Positions 36,721 to 50,280 of a stretch of DNA of 64,000 nt are shown piece after piece. A program made the position numbers and the translations under genes. Below the pieces are notes generated by a model that did not search any database, had not been told where the DNA came from, and was given only the letters and a program-made list of their open reading frames with translations. Source of the DNA: Otis tarda (taxonomy: Eukaryota; Chordata; Aves; Otidiformes; Otididae); the NCBI GenBank assembly GCA_026413225.1, contig CM048552.1:200769553-200833552 (forward strand), read 5' to 3'. Each line of letters opens with the position of its first letter. The first letter of the stretch is position 1.

Positions 36721-39700
36721 AAAATGCACAGTGAGCTGTTTATGATGGTGGAGTTGCTTGAAATAATCAGCGATGACTTGGAAAAGCTTTCAAATTTTGT
36801 GTCCCAGTGTTTAAATGCAGAGGTAAAATTTGCCATTCAGGTAAAAATGACAAAGGAGGGATTGTAGAGTATTTAAAATTAATGTTAGTTCATTTATATT
36901 TTGTTTACAATTGCATAACTGCAGTATGCACCAGAGCATCTATTAGCAAACAAAATCCGTTTTACACGGAGATACAAAGACCTCTGTGATAAATAGAAAA
37001 TTGGAGATAATGCACAATTCACATGGCATGGCAGTGAAGTCTTGTGAGTATGTGCATCAAATGGGGTGCTCAAGGGCAGCGTAGTGTTAGATGACATCTG
37101 ATTTTTCAGAGGTATAGCTATTGTCTCATTTGAGCAAGTATTATCTGACATTTTAGAGAGATCATTTAAATGTCAATGTCTTGTGCACTCTTATAATGTG
37201 CACACAGCAATGCCTAATTCCAAAACTAGGTGAAGGATGAAGGGAGGTATTGACCAAACATAACTGTTACTAAGTATATTTTTCTGCTTCAGTTTTACTT
37301 CAACTTTTCATAAATAAATATATCAAACTGCAGTTAACCTAAACATTATTACAGCCTTAAACTTTTGAAATTTTAAGTATCTTGTGCTTCCCGCTCGGTT
37401 TTAGCTCGTAAATGTGTCAGAACAAATCAAGAGTGATTTATATGTCAATTTTGCACTAGTATTAACTTAGTCATAACTGATAAGGTTGTAGCTACTCATA
37501 GGTTGTGGCAACTAGGCTTCAGAAACTCAGTTTGTGCCTTTTTTTTAGAGGACAAGAATCATACTATCACATTTGGGATCAGACACTTTGGTGGCTGTCT
37601 GACTCTTTGTTACTGACTTTCAAATAGTGGTGACATGGATGACCTGCCTTCATGGGACTACGCCAAACAATAGAAAAGAATATTCAATATGGTTAAAGTT
37701 ATTTGTTCATTTACTATCTGTTCCAGTAACAGTTGCCAATAATTGGTAAAATTTGCTCGTACTTGCAGTTTGAATATTACTGCTTTCAGGTTACAGCTGC
37801 CTGGTTTTGTTAAATGCTTGCACTGCTAGATAAAAGAGCTTGTTGACATGGGTAACGGCCCCTTGCAGCTAACTGCAGGTTATTTTCTGGAGAGAAGAGG
37901 TTAGGTTACCTCTAACCTTCTTGAAAGACACTGGCCTCCATTTAGTGTTTCATTGCAAGTTATGATTTCCGGATTACAAATAATCATTGTTGCACGCTTT
38001 CCAAATTCAGCATCTTTTATTTTAAAGCCTGATCACCAGAACTGAATAGAGCAGTGGTTTGGCCATTAGTGTAGGTAAGAAAAATGCAGCCTCTGACTTC
38101 CTAGTGAGTAGCCTGCTGTAGGAAAATAGGTATCCTTCAGCATCCTTAGAAGTGGTAATAAATATCATTCTGATAGGAAAATGAAACCTAGCAATATGAT
38201 GGATTGAAAGTATGGTAAAAGAAAAATATATTTCAGACTGTACATCTCTATGCTTTTATTTGTCCTTAAGAATAGAAATTGGAGTGTACAAAATGCTGCA
38301 TGAGAAGTTATAATTAATCAGTGGAAGTGTACAAACTTGAGTATTTATCACAGCATTTTTTTGAATGGAACTATGACTTTTCTTTTGCCTCTTACTTACC
38401 TAACATTGTTGCTGTTACATAGTGTGGTCTGAGTCTGGGGTTTATTTGCTTGAAATACCTGTTGCTTCATATATAAAATGTAATATCTATAAATTCAATG
38501 ATCAAAGAAAATATTGGTACTATTGCTTGTTACAAAGAAAAATAGAAAGACCTTGTTTCCAGATTATTGTAATGTATTATTACTAACTACAAGTTTGTCC
38601 ACATATCAGCTACCTGTCTGAAAACATCTCTGAATGCAGTAGATGCATGTTTAATATTGCTCGAAAATAGCTATCATTGAGCGTCCTTTTATTAATCAAA
38701 ATGTTATCATAATTCTTCAATTCTTCAAATTGTAATTTACCCTAGGTTTTCCTTAATGACCTTCCATTGTCCTAGTCCCTAATTCTTATGTTCCAGTGAG
38801 AGAGCTCAACTTCTTTTTGTTTCTGTACTGGACTTCTTTGAACATGCCTGCAGATCAAGAGAAAATAATTCAGAGAAGAATTTTTATAGACATGTGGGGC
38901 TGCTTCTTTTCACTGGAGAGAGCTGCCAGTGTGTTGTGCCCATTCTGTGGTGGTTATTACCTATCTTGGGCATCATGCCTCACAGATGTTGGTGAATCAC
39001 AGAAATATTAGAAAGTGCTTCTTGCTTTTAATTTGAGGGTCAGGCGGTAATTCAGCGTGGCTGGGAGGACTCACATGTTTTGCCATATTTGTGGTACAAC
39101 AAAGTAAGTCATGGATAACAAGCTTCTCAAATGGTGAGCTTCCCAGGTTCATCTCTGGTGTCTTCTTGATGCCTCCCTGTTCCTACTGACCCTGCCAAAC
39201 CCTATGGCTTGAGCCCTGCAGAACCTGTGCTTCTGCAGGTCATGGAACCCTGGCTACAAATCATCTTCCTCAGCAACCAGTGCTCTCTGGCTCTGCAGTC
39301 TCATATATCCTGGCTAGCAGTGATTTTGCCTGATCATCTCCACTTGTGAAAGACCTAGCTGAAACAAAGAGTATTCCCCACGACTCCTCGTCAGTTATTG
39401 GAGATCAGTGGTGGGCGACAGGCTATAGACAAAGTCAGTCTGCGAAGGAGAAAGTAGCTTATCTTTGTCTGAAACAGAGCCAAGAACAATATATCAATGT
39501 CCATACATATTTAACTCTAAGGACTGACTCAGGATTTGCCTTGCTGAGGTGTAATTTTCGAAGCTGAGGTGTGGAAGTCGTTTTTCTTCAATAAAAGTAG
39601 CTGCTATCAAACCATGATTAGTAGCCTTGTTGCTTTGCCTGGATTTTTGCTGCTTGTAGAACAGTTTGCTTTGCTGAAGTCTCATGTGATGTTGTTATGT

Positions 39701-42419
39701 TACCTTGACACACATATGAAAATAAAAGCACTGTTAATAGGGTGATGTAGACAAATTATTGCCACTCTGTTTTTCCAGTATTCAATTAAAAAAAAAAGAT
39801 GTAATTTTTAAAATTGTTTTAACCTGAAGTTCATTTTCAGTAATGAAAAAACAATAGCCAAGTGGTCATATGCAAGTTCACGTAAACAAGGTAATATGAA
39901 TTGCATAGAGAGCACTGAAAATAGATTTGTCCTTCAGGTTCTGCTAGGGACAATGGTGAGAAAGGAGGAGAGGGTTTTGTAATGATGAGAACCACTTTGA
40001 TACTATTACTGAAATAGCTGCAAGCAGAAGCCATAGATAATAATAATCTTCAAACTGTAGAGGCTGAAAGCTCTGAGAAGCCAAGAATGACTGCAGCTGC
40101 CTTGAGTGACGGTGGAACAAAGCCATATAGTTGTGAATAGTTTATGCAGATGAAATATAATCAGAGTCAAAATGTGCAGTCATCAGGTTTGAGATCCAAG
40201 AAGCAGGTGGTACACATGTCTATCTCAGAGATTTGGAGGGGTTCCCTGGCATCAACCATCTCAAAGAATCATAGACTAAAGAAACAGTTTTGGTATCTAC
40301 AATTAGATAACACAAGGGGACCATCACTTCAAACACAAAATTATTCCTTGTCTACGATCTTCTCCAGACATTCAATGAGGCAGATTGTTCCTGTTTTAAA
40401 ATAATGCCTCAGAACTCAATGCCACTTTTTTTTTTTTTTTCTGGAAGTGCTAAATGGAAGCTAATGACAGAGGGGAAATTATTTCCAAGTTTTGCAACTG
40501 GCAACTGTTACCAGAGGATCCATGAGCTTTTCAAATCCATTTTTATGTACTTTAAATAGTGGCTTGTCAAGAACTGGGCAACCAAATGTACAGAGAATGT
40601 GGCCAAGGTAGCCCACTGCTCCTGAATTATTTATGACCTGATCGTAGCATTTGTTCTTTACTGTTTGTTAAAAGAAATATGCATTAAAAATTTCACCAAT
40701 AATATTTTGCTTCTGTATTGCTAGAAGAAAATGACCACTTTAATGATTAACATTTTAATAGCCCTGCAGTTTAAGTGGTCACTTTGTGACACTATAGTGC
40801 GATGGGGTTTCTTAACTTCTATTGATTTTAAGTACTGAAGAATGACTACAATTTTGCTGCCTCAAATTTGAGAGAAAGGAACATTTTAAGGAAGAAGAAA
40901 CAGTAACAATATTGAATAAACAATCTTGTGACTTCTGAGACATTTGAATATTTTTCTGTAGCAAATGAAAAATATTAAAATACCATGTTTATTGAGTCTG
41001 GATCTGAAAGCGGCTCTGTTTCTTCTTGACTGAAGGAGAATTTTATTGATGAATTAGCAGATAGATTATGTGATCAATTTTCTCTTTTCCATTCCTAAGA
41101 AATAATTTAACATATGCATATATGCGTGTTCCAGTGCAGCACTGAGTCTAGAGGACATCAGCTGAGGAGCCACCCTTCCATTTTGCCTTTCAGTTGCCAA
41201 CTTAAAAAATGCATGGCAGATACAGACTTAGTATAAAATGATGAGACCAGGCGTTGATCCATCTTCCTTAATTCCTTTCATTATAAATTCTGTTATTAGA
41301 AATTAAAATCTTGGTATGCTGTTACTTCAGTTCACTTTCCTTACCTGCCTATTCATGCTGGTCATTAGCTATTCACAGCATGTGTGTGTTTAATAACCAT
41401 TCTGTAATGCCACATTTTTTTTCCATTTTTCATGGCTTAATTATTCCAGTTGGAAATGAGTAAAACTGCCAAAAGATTAAAGAAATGGCTCCTTCATTAT
41501 TTAAATAATGATTGCCCATCACTGGTCAGACAAGTGGATTGGGATTCAGGTGACCACATGTCAATATGTACAATTTTGACATCTGTTTCTAAGCTAGTCC
41601 TCCCAAGCTTTCTTTATAGAAAATGGACATTTTAAAAGCATTTTTATGATGCAATGTTATCCCAAATTAAATTCTCTAATAGATCAGATGATTTGCACCC
41701 TAAAAAATGCTAGTTTTAGTTGGCTAGCTTAGATGTTTGCTTTATATGATGTCCAAAGGTAGACGAGATGAATCCCATTCCTGTGCTCAGATTAATCATA
41801 AATGTCCAGAGGTTTTTGTGCGATGGCACTTCTAATGTGAATGTGCTGTGTGTATGTTTTTTGATGTAAAGGAGAGAGTGCCATTCAGTGCTGTGCACAG
41901 ATGAGCAAGTCCTGTTCAGCACAAGCACCAAAAGCAGGACAGTGGTGTTAGGACTACATTTCAAATGGATTAGATTACCCTGCTTTTCACCTTGGCTAAG
42001 TAGTACCAGGGTATTAGCATGTCCACATTCTTTCCAGAATGGATCAGTTTAGGGAACAGCGTTAATACTCTGATTGTAGACATATAGACGTGGTGTTTAA
42101 TATTTATGTTGGAAGATAAATGTAATGGCCTTGACCAGATTAGGTCCTGCTATGCAGAGCAGCGTATATCGTATTACAAACAATAATAAGACCTATTCCT
42201 GCCCCAGCAAGCTCACAAGGAGCTAGTTTATACACAATGAAAAGGGAGGGACCTAAACAGAAGTAGCATTATTTAGGCGTGACACATGGCAAGGGCCTGT
42301 TCCATTAAGGAGGGTTGAAAAAGGTGGCAGATGTTGAATGCTGATACATTTTTTATGTTCTGCAGTTAATTTAGGACATTGCCTTAATGGTGATTTTTCC
42401 TGTGGGTTTTTCCCTTTAG

Positions 42420-42479
42420 GATGATTTCCAGAATGCAGCCTCAGAAACCAACTGGGAGTCAGTCACAAGCTCTGTCTCA
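42420..42479 (+). CDS. PDGFD: PDGFD exon 4: hinge segment
   Basis: This 60-bp phase-0 exon encodes DDFQNAASETNWESVTSSVS. It aligns with the start of the linker between the CUB and growth factor domains of PDGF-D (human EDFQPAAASETNWESVTSSIS, recalled from memory) and is one residue shorter in the alanine run. It lies between a pyrimidine-rich CCCTTTAG acceptor and a GTAAGT donor. Because its length is a multiple of three and both junctions are phase 0, skipping it would keep the frame. No catalytic or binding residues are known in this linker. The match of 16 or so residues to mammals makes the call secure despite its shortness and its distance from exon 3. Confidence 0.96.
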
Positions 42480-45400
42480 GTAAGTAATTTGTTACTATTT
42501 TGCCCATGGATGGATTGATAGGATGGCTTGAATCCAGCTCACTAAAATGGCACCTGCACAGAGGAACCACGTATTCACCTTTGGCAGAATATGAAATAGT
42601 TGTTTATCCAACTCATACTGAGGTCAACCAGTGTATTTTTAAGGAGAAAGGATTCAGAATATGATATCAGCTGTTGTAACCACATGAGATACTCATTAGG
42701 AAACATTTCTTGCTTTCAAACTCATCCTGCCAAGATGAAAATGCAAGATATAAACTCCTTGCAATTTTCCATTGTAAAATATCTGGACCTAAATAGAAGA
42801 CTATACTTAAAACAGACTGGCAGGAATATTGATGTAGCTTTTCATTGTCAGTACTGAGATTTTTGTGAAGTGTTTGTAATAAAATATTATATCTGAAGTC
42901 TCCGTATTCAGCAGTGAAATGAAACTTAAGTAAAAAAAAAGAAGGAAAACAAGTAATTCAGTATAAAATTTTATATTTTCTCTTCATTACATTTGATTTT
43001 TGTCATTGGCCAAATATCTGTCCCCTCTTTCATTTCCTAAGTAAAGTTAAATGCTGGGGAATGGCAATGTAGCGTCAGAATTCATAATACAGGCAGTTTG
43101 TGTGCTCTGCTGGCTGGTCAGCACCATGGCACAGCTCTTGTGCACTCCTCTTAAAACACATGAGATGAGGATAAGCACTTAAAGCAGATTTGGGACGAAT
43201 GTTTGGAGCATTCATGGAAGAGGGTTTAGTGATGGCACCTTTGTTACTGTAGCTGCCAGGAGTTGCCAGTGGAGGAGCAGTAAATAAAATATGGGTAAAT
43301 TCTACTGATTAGCTTCCAAGCCAGACAGTAAGTAGAGACAAAATTCCGTATTGCCAAAATGAGAAGAGATTAAGCCAGTCTCACTCGTGTTTACCATTGA
43401 GTTTGCAAATAACACTTGCCCTTCATGATATGACGCCTTGATAGCCTTGAACTAATTACTAATTGTGTAAAAATATGGTAGGTTGACGACTGAAAATGTA
43501 AGTCTAGGGCTCCCTCATCAGGTAACTATGAAAATGAGATCAAGTATATGATGAACACCATCTTAGTTATCCTCCATAACATCATAAGGCTCACAATACG
43601 CCAAACAATAATCCTGCATTCTTTTCATACTGGAAAAAAAAATGTTTATTTATCTTTCATATCTGTTTGTTTCTGAAAGGTTGTTGTTAATGTATTACAG
43701 GTAGGGAAGTTCAGTACAAATATTATAGGTAGCAGGCTGGTGCCTAAGGTCACATGGAAACCACAGCTAAACCAGAAGCAGAACCCTGGTTTCATTGGTT
43801 TTCCCATGCCACTCCCTATCTAATAAAACATATCTTCTTCCACTACTAGCCCTTTCTTATCCTCAGCGAAAATAAGGTAGAGAGGTTGAGTAATTTTTCC
43901 CAAAGGCACCGAGGAAAAAGTCTGAGGACATCTGAATTCTTCAGGAGAGAAAGGTCCAGGGATTCTACTGTGGTCCTGAAGGGCAGGACAAACTCAGACC
44001 TGTCAGTTGCTGACAAGATGACATATGTTCTGCTGATACTCAGTTAACATGGCAGATCTAAGTTTGCCTCTCAAACCCACAGGCAACCCAAAGACTAATT
44101 TAAGGATCTGGGTACATTACATTACAATGAGAGTTACCTTGTAGCTCTCAGATTGAAAATTTGAGAGTGAGCAAATTCTTCCTTCCTTGTCTGAGGTCAT
44201 ATCACAGAGTCATATTTTGGTTTTGTTTTTTTCAGGAAGTTAAAATCAATACTTCTTCCCTTAACACATCATGGCAAATCCAGAATAAAAAAAAAGGAAA
44301 CAACATTCACTCCTTGTTAGGTTAGTTTCCATTGTTTGTGAAGTAATGTTATGACCAACAAACAACTATGACGCACCTTGAACTGCCTGTCAGCATCACA
44401 ATACAGATAGAAAATAGAAAAGAATGAGGGAACAGAAATTAAGGGTAAGAACACTCACACAAAAAAATATACCTTTATGTCCCATGAAATTAAATCAAAT
44501 TAAAATGCGTTCAGTGCTTTTAAGAAACGTAGAAGAAGTACCTAATGTGGAAAATCTTTGCTCTTCATTGCTTCTTGCATTTCACTCTTCCTCTTGCCCT
44601 CTGTTTGGATGCCCTCTCAGAAGGCAGATTAAGACAAGCACAAGCTCTTCTAAAGCTAGCGCCTTGTTCTTGGCAGGGCAAAAGAGAGGCAGTTGGGTTG
44701 GCAGCTTTGAAGTTGCTTTTGGGCCTGTCACATGATGTCACTTGCCAGTAGGCTATCTGAGCTGTTGAAATAATTCCTCTTGACTTGGCTGTCACTGAGA
44801 AAAAGTTAAGCTTTCTTCTGTGTGTGAACGAGGTTGCACAAATCTCTTGAGTAGGAGCTTTTATATGAAAAGAAAATGGGGAATCCCTGCTGCTTGTATA
44901 GTTTGAATGCCCTGCAACTTCACAGTCTGACCTGCAATTGTATAATGAAACGTGCAGTTGAACACATGAAAAAAAATTCTTGGATTGTCTAAGCCACACA
45001 CTATGGCCTGATTTTTGTGCTGCTATTCCCTCTGCATCCTTGCACCATCTCCCTCATCTTTGAAGGTAGTTGGGGACTGACAGTCCCCTGTTGGGCAGCA
45101 GTCACAGACAAGCCATGACCTCCACTGGGCTGTCCTCAATAAGCAAGTAGCATTTGGGTGCATTTTTCTTTTGTAACCTAAAAGACTGTGTTAGCACACT
45201 CTTCAGCATTGTTTTATATAACAACGCTGTGCTCACTTCGCTGATGTGAGCTTTTCAACTCCTGGGGCTCCCGTCTCTCTGACAGTCTCTGTTCCAAGCC
45301 ACTTAGAAGTCAGGAGAGGTGCTTTGAGGTATGCCTTCCCTTTTAGTGGGTCATGAATTTTTACAGCCATCTGCGCTGTGTCTTATTTAGCACTGCATTG

Positions 45401-46921
45401 TAGAGGCATTGCAGTCACAAGTGGGCCCTCTGAAACTTCTCGTGCAGCTATGCTTTCTTGACCACATTATTGTAATGTTTTCTATTTCTTCTCTTTCTTG
45501 TTTTTAATAATTTGAACTGTCCATACTTTCAGCGAACATATGCAGTAAAATATCAAGGATTATTACTTTTGTAACATAACTTACCGTTAAATGTTTTTTT
45601 TAAAAGACATACCTACTTTAAAACTACTTTAGTTTGCAAACAATTGAGTAACTTTACTCAAATGAGTTGACCTTTCCATTGCTACTAAACTGAGTGAAGT
45701 TAATCACAAAGATTAATAGTTTAACATATGCATTTACTTGGGAGGCAAAAAAAGATTTTGGGGAGCCATTAATTTAAAATGGCATATTTCTGCTACATTG
45801 CTTCAGAGCTGGGTTTTCATGATAAAAGAGAATTTCTAGGGTTTTCCCCTCAATATTTTAACTTATAAGGGAAAAATCCAAACAACTCTTGTGCTGTATT
45901 ATGCTTCTTGTTGGACAAATTCGGATATTTTGATTGTGGTTCTTCAGACAGTAACAGATCTGCATTAATAGTTTTTCTTGCACATATTTTACACATATTG
46001 TTGTAGGGACAAGGGAAAAAGTGTTATCAGGGTAGAGAATGTTGTGATTCTGAAAAAGAATTATTAAAAATGTTTAAAGCCCTCTCCAGTAAAAATGAAA
46101 TTGCTGCAATCTTTCTGTCAAAGTCAAGTTCAATGAGAACCAAATATGCTCAGAGAATGATACTTGGCCCTGCCTGGTAGGAAATAATATTCCATTTTGT
46201 ATTATGGTATAATTGTGAGGTAATCACTCTGTTGGTAATCCCAATATTGATTGTTACATTGCTGAGATCCAAATATCATGGGTTTTTTCTCATTTGCTTA
46301 GTAACTTGTGTTTTTGGTAAAAGGGTGGGAGAATTGGCATTCATCCATGTTTCATAACATATTTAATTCCTGGGAATAAAGTGCCATCTTTTCAAGTCTT
46401 TAACCAAGCCAAATTTGTTGTCCAAATTGACCAGGGAAAGAAAGACAATCTAGTGGACTTGGTGCCTTTGTCTTTCTCTGCTGTGGTTTCTGATCTGCCT
46501 ATTACAGATTTACCAAAAGAGCTGGTGAAGCTGTGAAGGCATCACCCTGGGACTACAAGGCACCTCCATTCTGTGGTCATGGCCATCACAGTGGTTTCAA
46601 AAGACGTTTCCATTACATTTTTGTATATGTGCAAACCATCATCCCCTTTGAGGACTGGATGTGCGTGTTGACAGTCCAGCAGTGGCAGTGCTTCCACTGC
46701 CTGCATCTCCTCAGGAATTTGCTTGGGAGTTCCTTGATGTCTCTTCTCCTTGCAAAAAGAAAACACAGGCATAATAAAGCCTGGGCCAGCTAAAGACTTC
46801 AAAAGATGGCCCAATGTCTGTTTCAGTCAATAATGAGACAAGTTTCTCAGTAATTGTTTTCAATTGTTTTAAGTGGTGCTGTAATTTATTCCAAGTACAC
46901 TGAGATGTATGTCACTCTTAG
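42480..46921 (+). other. PDGFD: PDGFD intron 4
   Basis: This 4,442-bp intron is bounded by GTAAGT and CACTCTTAG. No exon, RNA gene or clear transposable element was recognised. ORFs of up to 144 codons around 44.5-45.0 kb overlap on opposite strands and have no recognisable similarity. Confidence 0.9.
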
Positions 46922-47123
46922 GGGGTATCCTATCCCTCTCCATCAGTGACTGACCCTACGCTCACGGCAGAAGCACTGGATCAGACCATTGCTGCATTTG
47001 ACACAGTGGAGGATCTGCTCAAACACTTTAACCCAGACTCCTGGCAAGAAGATCTTGAGAATTTGTACACAGACAGTGGCCACCATTATCGAGGCAGGAG
47101 CTACCATGACAGGAAGTCCAAAG
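46922..47123 (+). CDS. PDGFD: PDGFD exon 5: hinge with protease-activation region
   Basis: The exon reads GVSYPSPSVTDP, then a conserved acidic helical stretch (AFDTVEDLLKHFNPDSWQED) and ends LENLYTDSGHHYRGRSYHDRKSK plus one base of a split Val codon. This linker keeps PDGF-D latent. The RGRS and RKSK basic motifs correspond to where serine proteases such as urokinase release the active growth factor domain in mammals, and both are kept. Compared with human (YLDTPRYRGRS) the segment just before the cleavage site has one extra residue and two histidines, which offsets the codon missing from exon 4. The exon is 202 bp with an intact frame; the donor GTAGGA is acceptable but less ideal than those of exons 2-4. 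Confidence 0.97.
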
Positions 47124-49873
47124 GTAGGAAAAGACACTATATACATACTTTGGGGCAAGACCAGGATATTCCTTCACTCCTTATAGAAATTTCCATTGGT
47201 CAGGTATTAGATTCCCATGCATGTGTTCCTGTTGGAGTCACAGGGCAAGGTACCACCTGTTAAAACCAGGGATAAGTCATTTATCTTTAATAATTTTCTA
47301 ACTGACTAGGATCTTGCCTGAGAAATCAGACTGAAAACTGCCCATTGTTATGATGAATTCACAAATAAAAAACATAGGCCCATGTGTAAAGGACAGATGG
47401 TTCTCAGCTTCACCCTCTTAAACATTGCTTTGTGTGTAAGACATGGGGCTCCTAATTACCTGCACTATCATCCTCCTTTAAATACCCTGCTTAGGAATTG
47501 TTCTCTGTTGAGTGAGGAATAATCACTTTTAACACATTATGCTTAGGGAAGCATCTGGTGAAGACACCTGTATGTCCAGCTGGTTTTTTAGGATGTGAAC
47601 ATCTCACTGTTTTTCATTATATTGCCGGGGAACATTATTTTGGTTTAACATCTTTGTCTGTAATTGAGCAAAGAACACATTTCTGGGTTATGTTTCTTGC
47701 TTCCTTCTGTTAGTTCAAATCATCCACCAAATGGTAAAGCAAAGGGATGTTAAGCTAGCAGTACAAACCCATAATGATAAAGAAACACTATTTAGAAAAG
47801 AGAGTTGTGCTCTGGGGTAGCCGTGCCCTAAAGGGCCGGATGAAATGGCCCTTTGAAATGGCAAGTACAGATCTAGGAGGTCTGTTAGAGTTGTCCAAGA
47901 TGACAATTGCTGTAGTTTTCACAGAAGATGTGGAGTAAAATATTTTATTTGAGTTCTCTTGTTAGTATTGTCTTCCATTTTCAAGTTATATATTCATATG
48001 CATTCTTCTTTATAACTTTAAAATTATAATGCTCAAATCACAGTTCTGATTCTCTGCAATCTACCATTTTTCTGCTTCTTAAATCTCATCCCCTCTACAT
48101 TAAGCATGTGCTAAGCAGGGAGAGATGGTTTTAATTCTATGTTTTTAACTTATTTGCTATCAAATTATGAGGCTTTGATCTTAAAAGGGATATATAGGCT
48201 GCATCTCTATTAAGGAAAATAATGTCGAGAAGTATTCCCAGGCTCTGAAATCTGATCACCGTATTCCTAAACTGTCAGCCTGATCTCTGCTTAGTTTTGG
48301 CCTAGGCCAAGTGTCATTCTCCCAGGTCATAACTGGGCATGAACCAGGAGTTGGCAGAGGCCAGCTGCCATCCCTGGTGGGTAGTTTGCATGTGGCCACC
48401 TTGCCTTGGAGAGTAAGAGATAAATGGTAAGGATGTGGGCTGTCCCATGGCTGACCTTTGTGCAGGAGACTGACCTCAGTCACATACAATGTATTAGTAA
48501 ATGTGCAGCCAACTTGGCATAGAGTTTCCAAGCCAGGTTGGCCATCTCTGGTTTTGGGCTCAGCACTTCAGAGGAATCTGCAATAAAGCCCTGAGCACAC
48601 ATCCAGTGAAAACTGAACTCCTTTGCTTTGTTTCCTTTTGGCACATCAGAAATTTCAGGCAACCACAACAGCCCATGTTTTGTGAAAAACATGCCACTGC
48701 ATCACTTCTGAAATCAGTTTTATCTCATTTAGGGATCTGTGAAACATGAGCTGTGTGTCCCTTATTCCCAGGCTGCATTTGGCACCAACAGACATGTATA
48801 CAGAAGAAATTAAGGATTTGTTTTTATTTTAACAGGAGCTGATTAGAAACATAGGTCCTGTACTGGTTCTTCTCTCCAGATTTAATTTGATTCTCAGATC
48901 ATATTTGGCCTAGTATCCTATATATTTAAATGACCACATATATATAAAATAGCATTTGCTGCTTTATTGATGCTGATCATGTAGGCTAGAGGTATCGATG
49001 TGATCGGGTAGTGCTCAGAAAATTCAGATGCATAAAGATTTCTCTGTTTAGTATAAATGTAATTCAACTTCTTGTGTAACAAAACACTGTAAAAAAACCG
49101 TGAAGAATTTAGCAGTTTTTATTTTGACACTTGATTTATTTTAATGGGATTTTTTTTTTGTCATTGTTTTGGTCACAAGAATAAGAAACAAAGTTTTATA
49201 AAAGTTTTTCTTTTGACTTCAAACTAAAGCCCAAATTCCCTGACTGTTAGCAGCCCTCTGGACAAAAGTACCTCGTCCCAATCAAATCCGTAAAAAATTT
49301 CAGTTAAGAATTTTTATTTAGTCATGAACTTCTGGCAAGATTAAAGGTCTGTTCTTGGATGATGTCAGGAGTAGGGAATAGCTTTAACAAGTCCTTAAAT
49401 TAGAAATCCTTGGTGGCTTTTAAACACAGATGCTGTGGATCTCTGAAGAATGTTTATAGGCACTAGGATAACCTTGCAGCAAAGAGAGCACTAGATTGTA
49501 TCATCATTTATTTCAGATATCTATCTGTTTCTGCTTCCAGCTTTGGTTTTATTTTTTTATCCTTAGTTAAAACAGCTCTGAGGCAGATAAGAACAGTTTG
49601 ATGTAGTCTCTGCCTATCTTTTACAGCACTTCCAGAAAATGGTATAAATGAATCACTAATGATTTCACTCCTATCCAACTCTCTGCCCATATCAAATTGT
49701 TCCACAAAATTGAGCTTAAGAGGCAGTATTGCTGAATAGCAATTCTGATAACAGGGATATGTGATAAATGATAGTTAAATGGAATGTTTTCTTAATTTGG
49801 AAAAACAATAATCTACAAAGATAAGCATCAAGGAAATAAGAAGTACAGTATACAGTATTTTAGCATAGCTAAA

Positions 49874-50280
49874 CTCACAGAATCACAGAATAGATGAAGT
49901 GAGATGAAGACACCTTAAGAGTTTGAATAGATGAAGACACCTTAAGAGTTTGTCTAGTTCAACTCCTGTGTCAGGGCAGGATCACCAGTAGCAAGTTGCT
50001 CGGAACCATATCCAGTCAGGTTTTGGATATCTCCAAGGGTGGAGACTACACAGTCTTTCTGGACAACCTGTGTCTGATCACCCTCCCAACACAAAAAAAA
50101 AAGACAGCTTTTTTTGACATTTAAACAGGTTTTCCTCTGTTACAATCTGAGTCCAGTACCTCCTGTCCTTTCAAAGAGGACTCTGGCTCCATCTTCTTTA
50201 CTCCCTCCCATCATGTATTTATACACATCAGTATACATACACAGATCAATCCATCCCTGAATACCTTCTGCAAGAACCTT
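49874..50280 (-). mobile_element. Degraded CR1 LINE 3' fragment
   Basis: Read on the + strand it begins 'cacagaatcacagaataga' and continues with 'tagttcaactcctgtgtca' and a 'ctccaagggtggagactacacag' block, which is the reverse complement of the CR1 3' end. Within it, a 24-bp segment (agatgaagacaccttaagag...) is present twice in tandem at about 49.90-49.95 kb, which is not part of the CR1 consensus. The 5' limit is vague. It is an old insertion. Confidence 0.7.

Larger units (their letters stand above)
17495..42419 (+). other. PDGFD: PDGFD intron 3 (24.9 kb)
   Basis: This is the largest complete intron in the window, bounded by GTAAGT and CCCTTTAG. No exon or nested gene was recognised. The longest chance ORF (22308-22778, minus, 156 codons) has no recognisable domain and no supporting context. 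Recognisable content is a 21-bp tandem duplication at 19.9 kb, two solo LTRs at 32.9-33.8 kb and a probable ancient CR1 at 35.7-36.7 kb. Several AT-rich, repeat-free stretches with homeodomain-like TAATTA words (for example 21.1-21.45 kb) could be conserved regulatory sequence, but conservation cannot be judged from one genome. Confidence 0.9.

Noticed and set aside
40258-40640. Possible very old CR1 fragment ('aaagaatcatagac' start and an 'aactgggcaaccaaatgtacag' block)
   Set aside because: Only two short, weak resemblances; not enough to support an element call by eye.
44565-44999. 144-codon minus-strand ORF in intron 4
   Set aside because: No recognised protein similarity; shadows plus-strand ORFs; no promoter or splice evidence.
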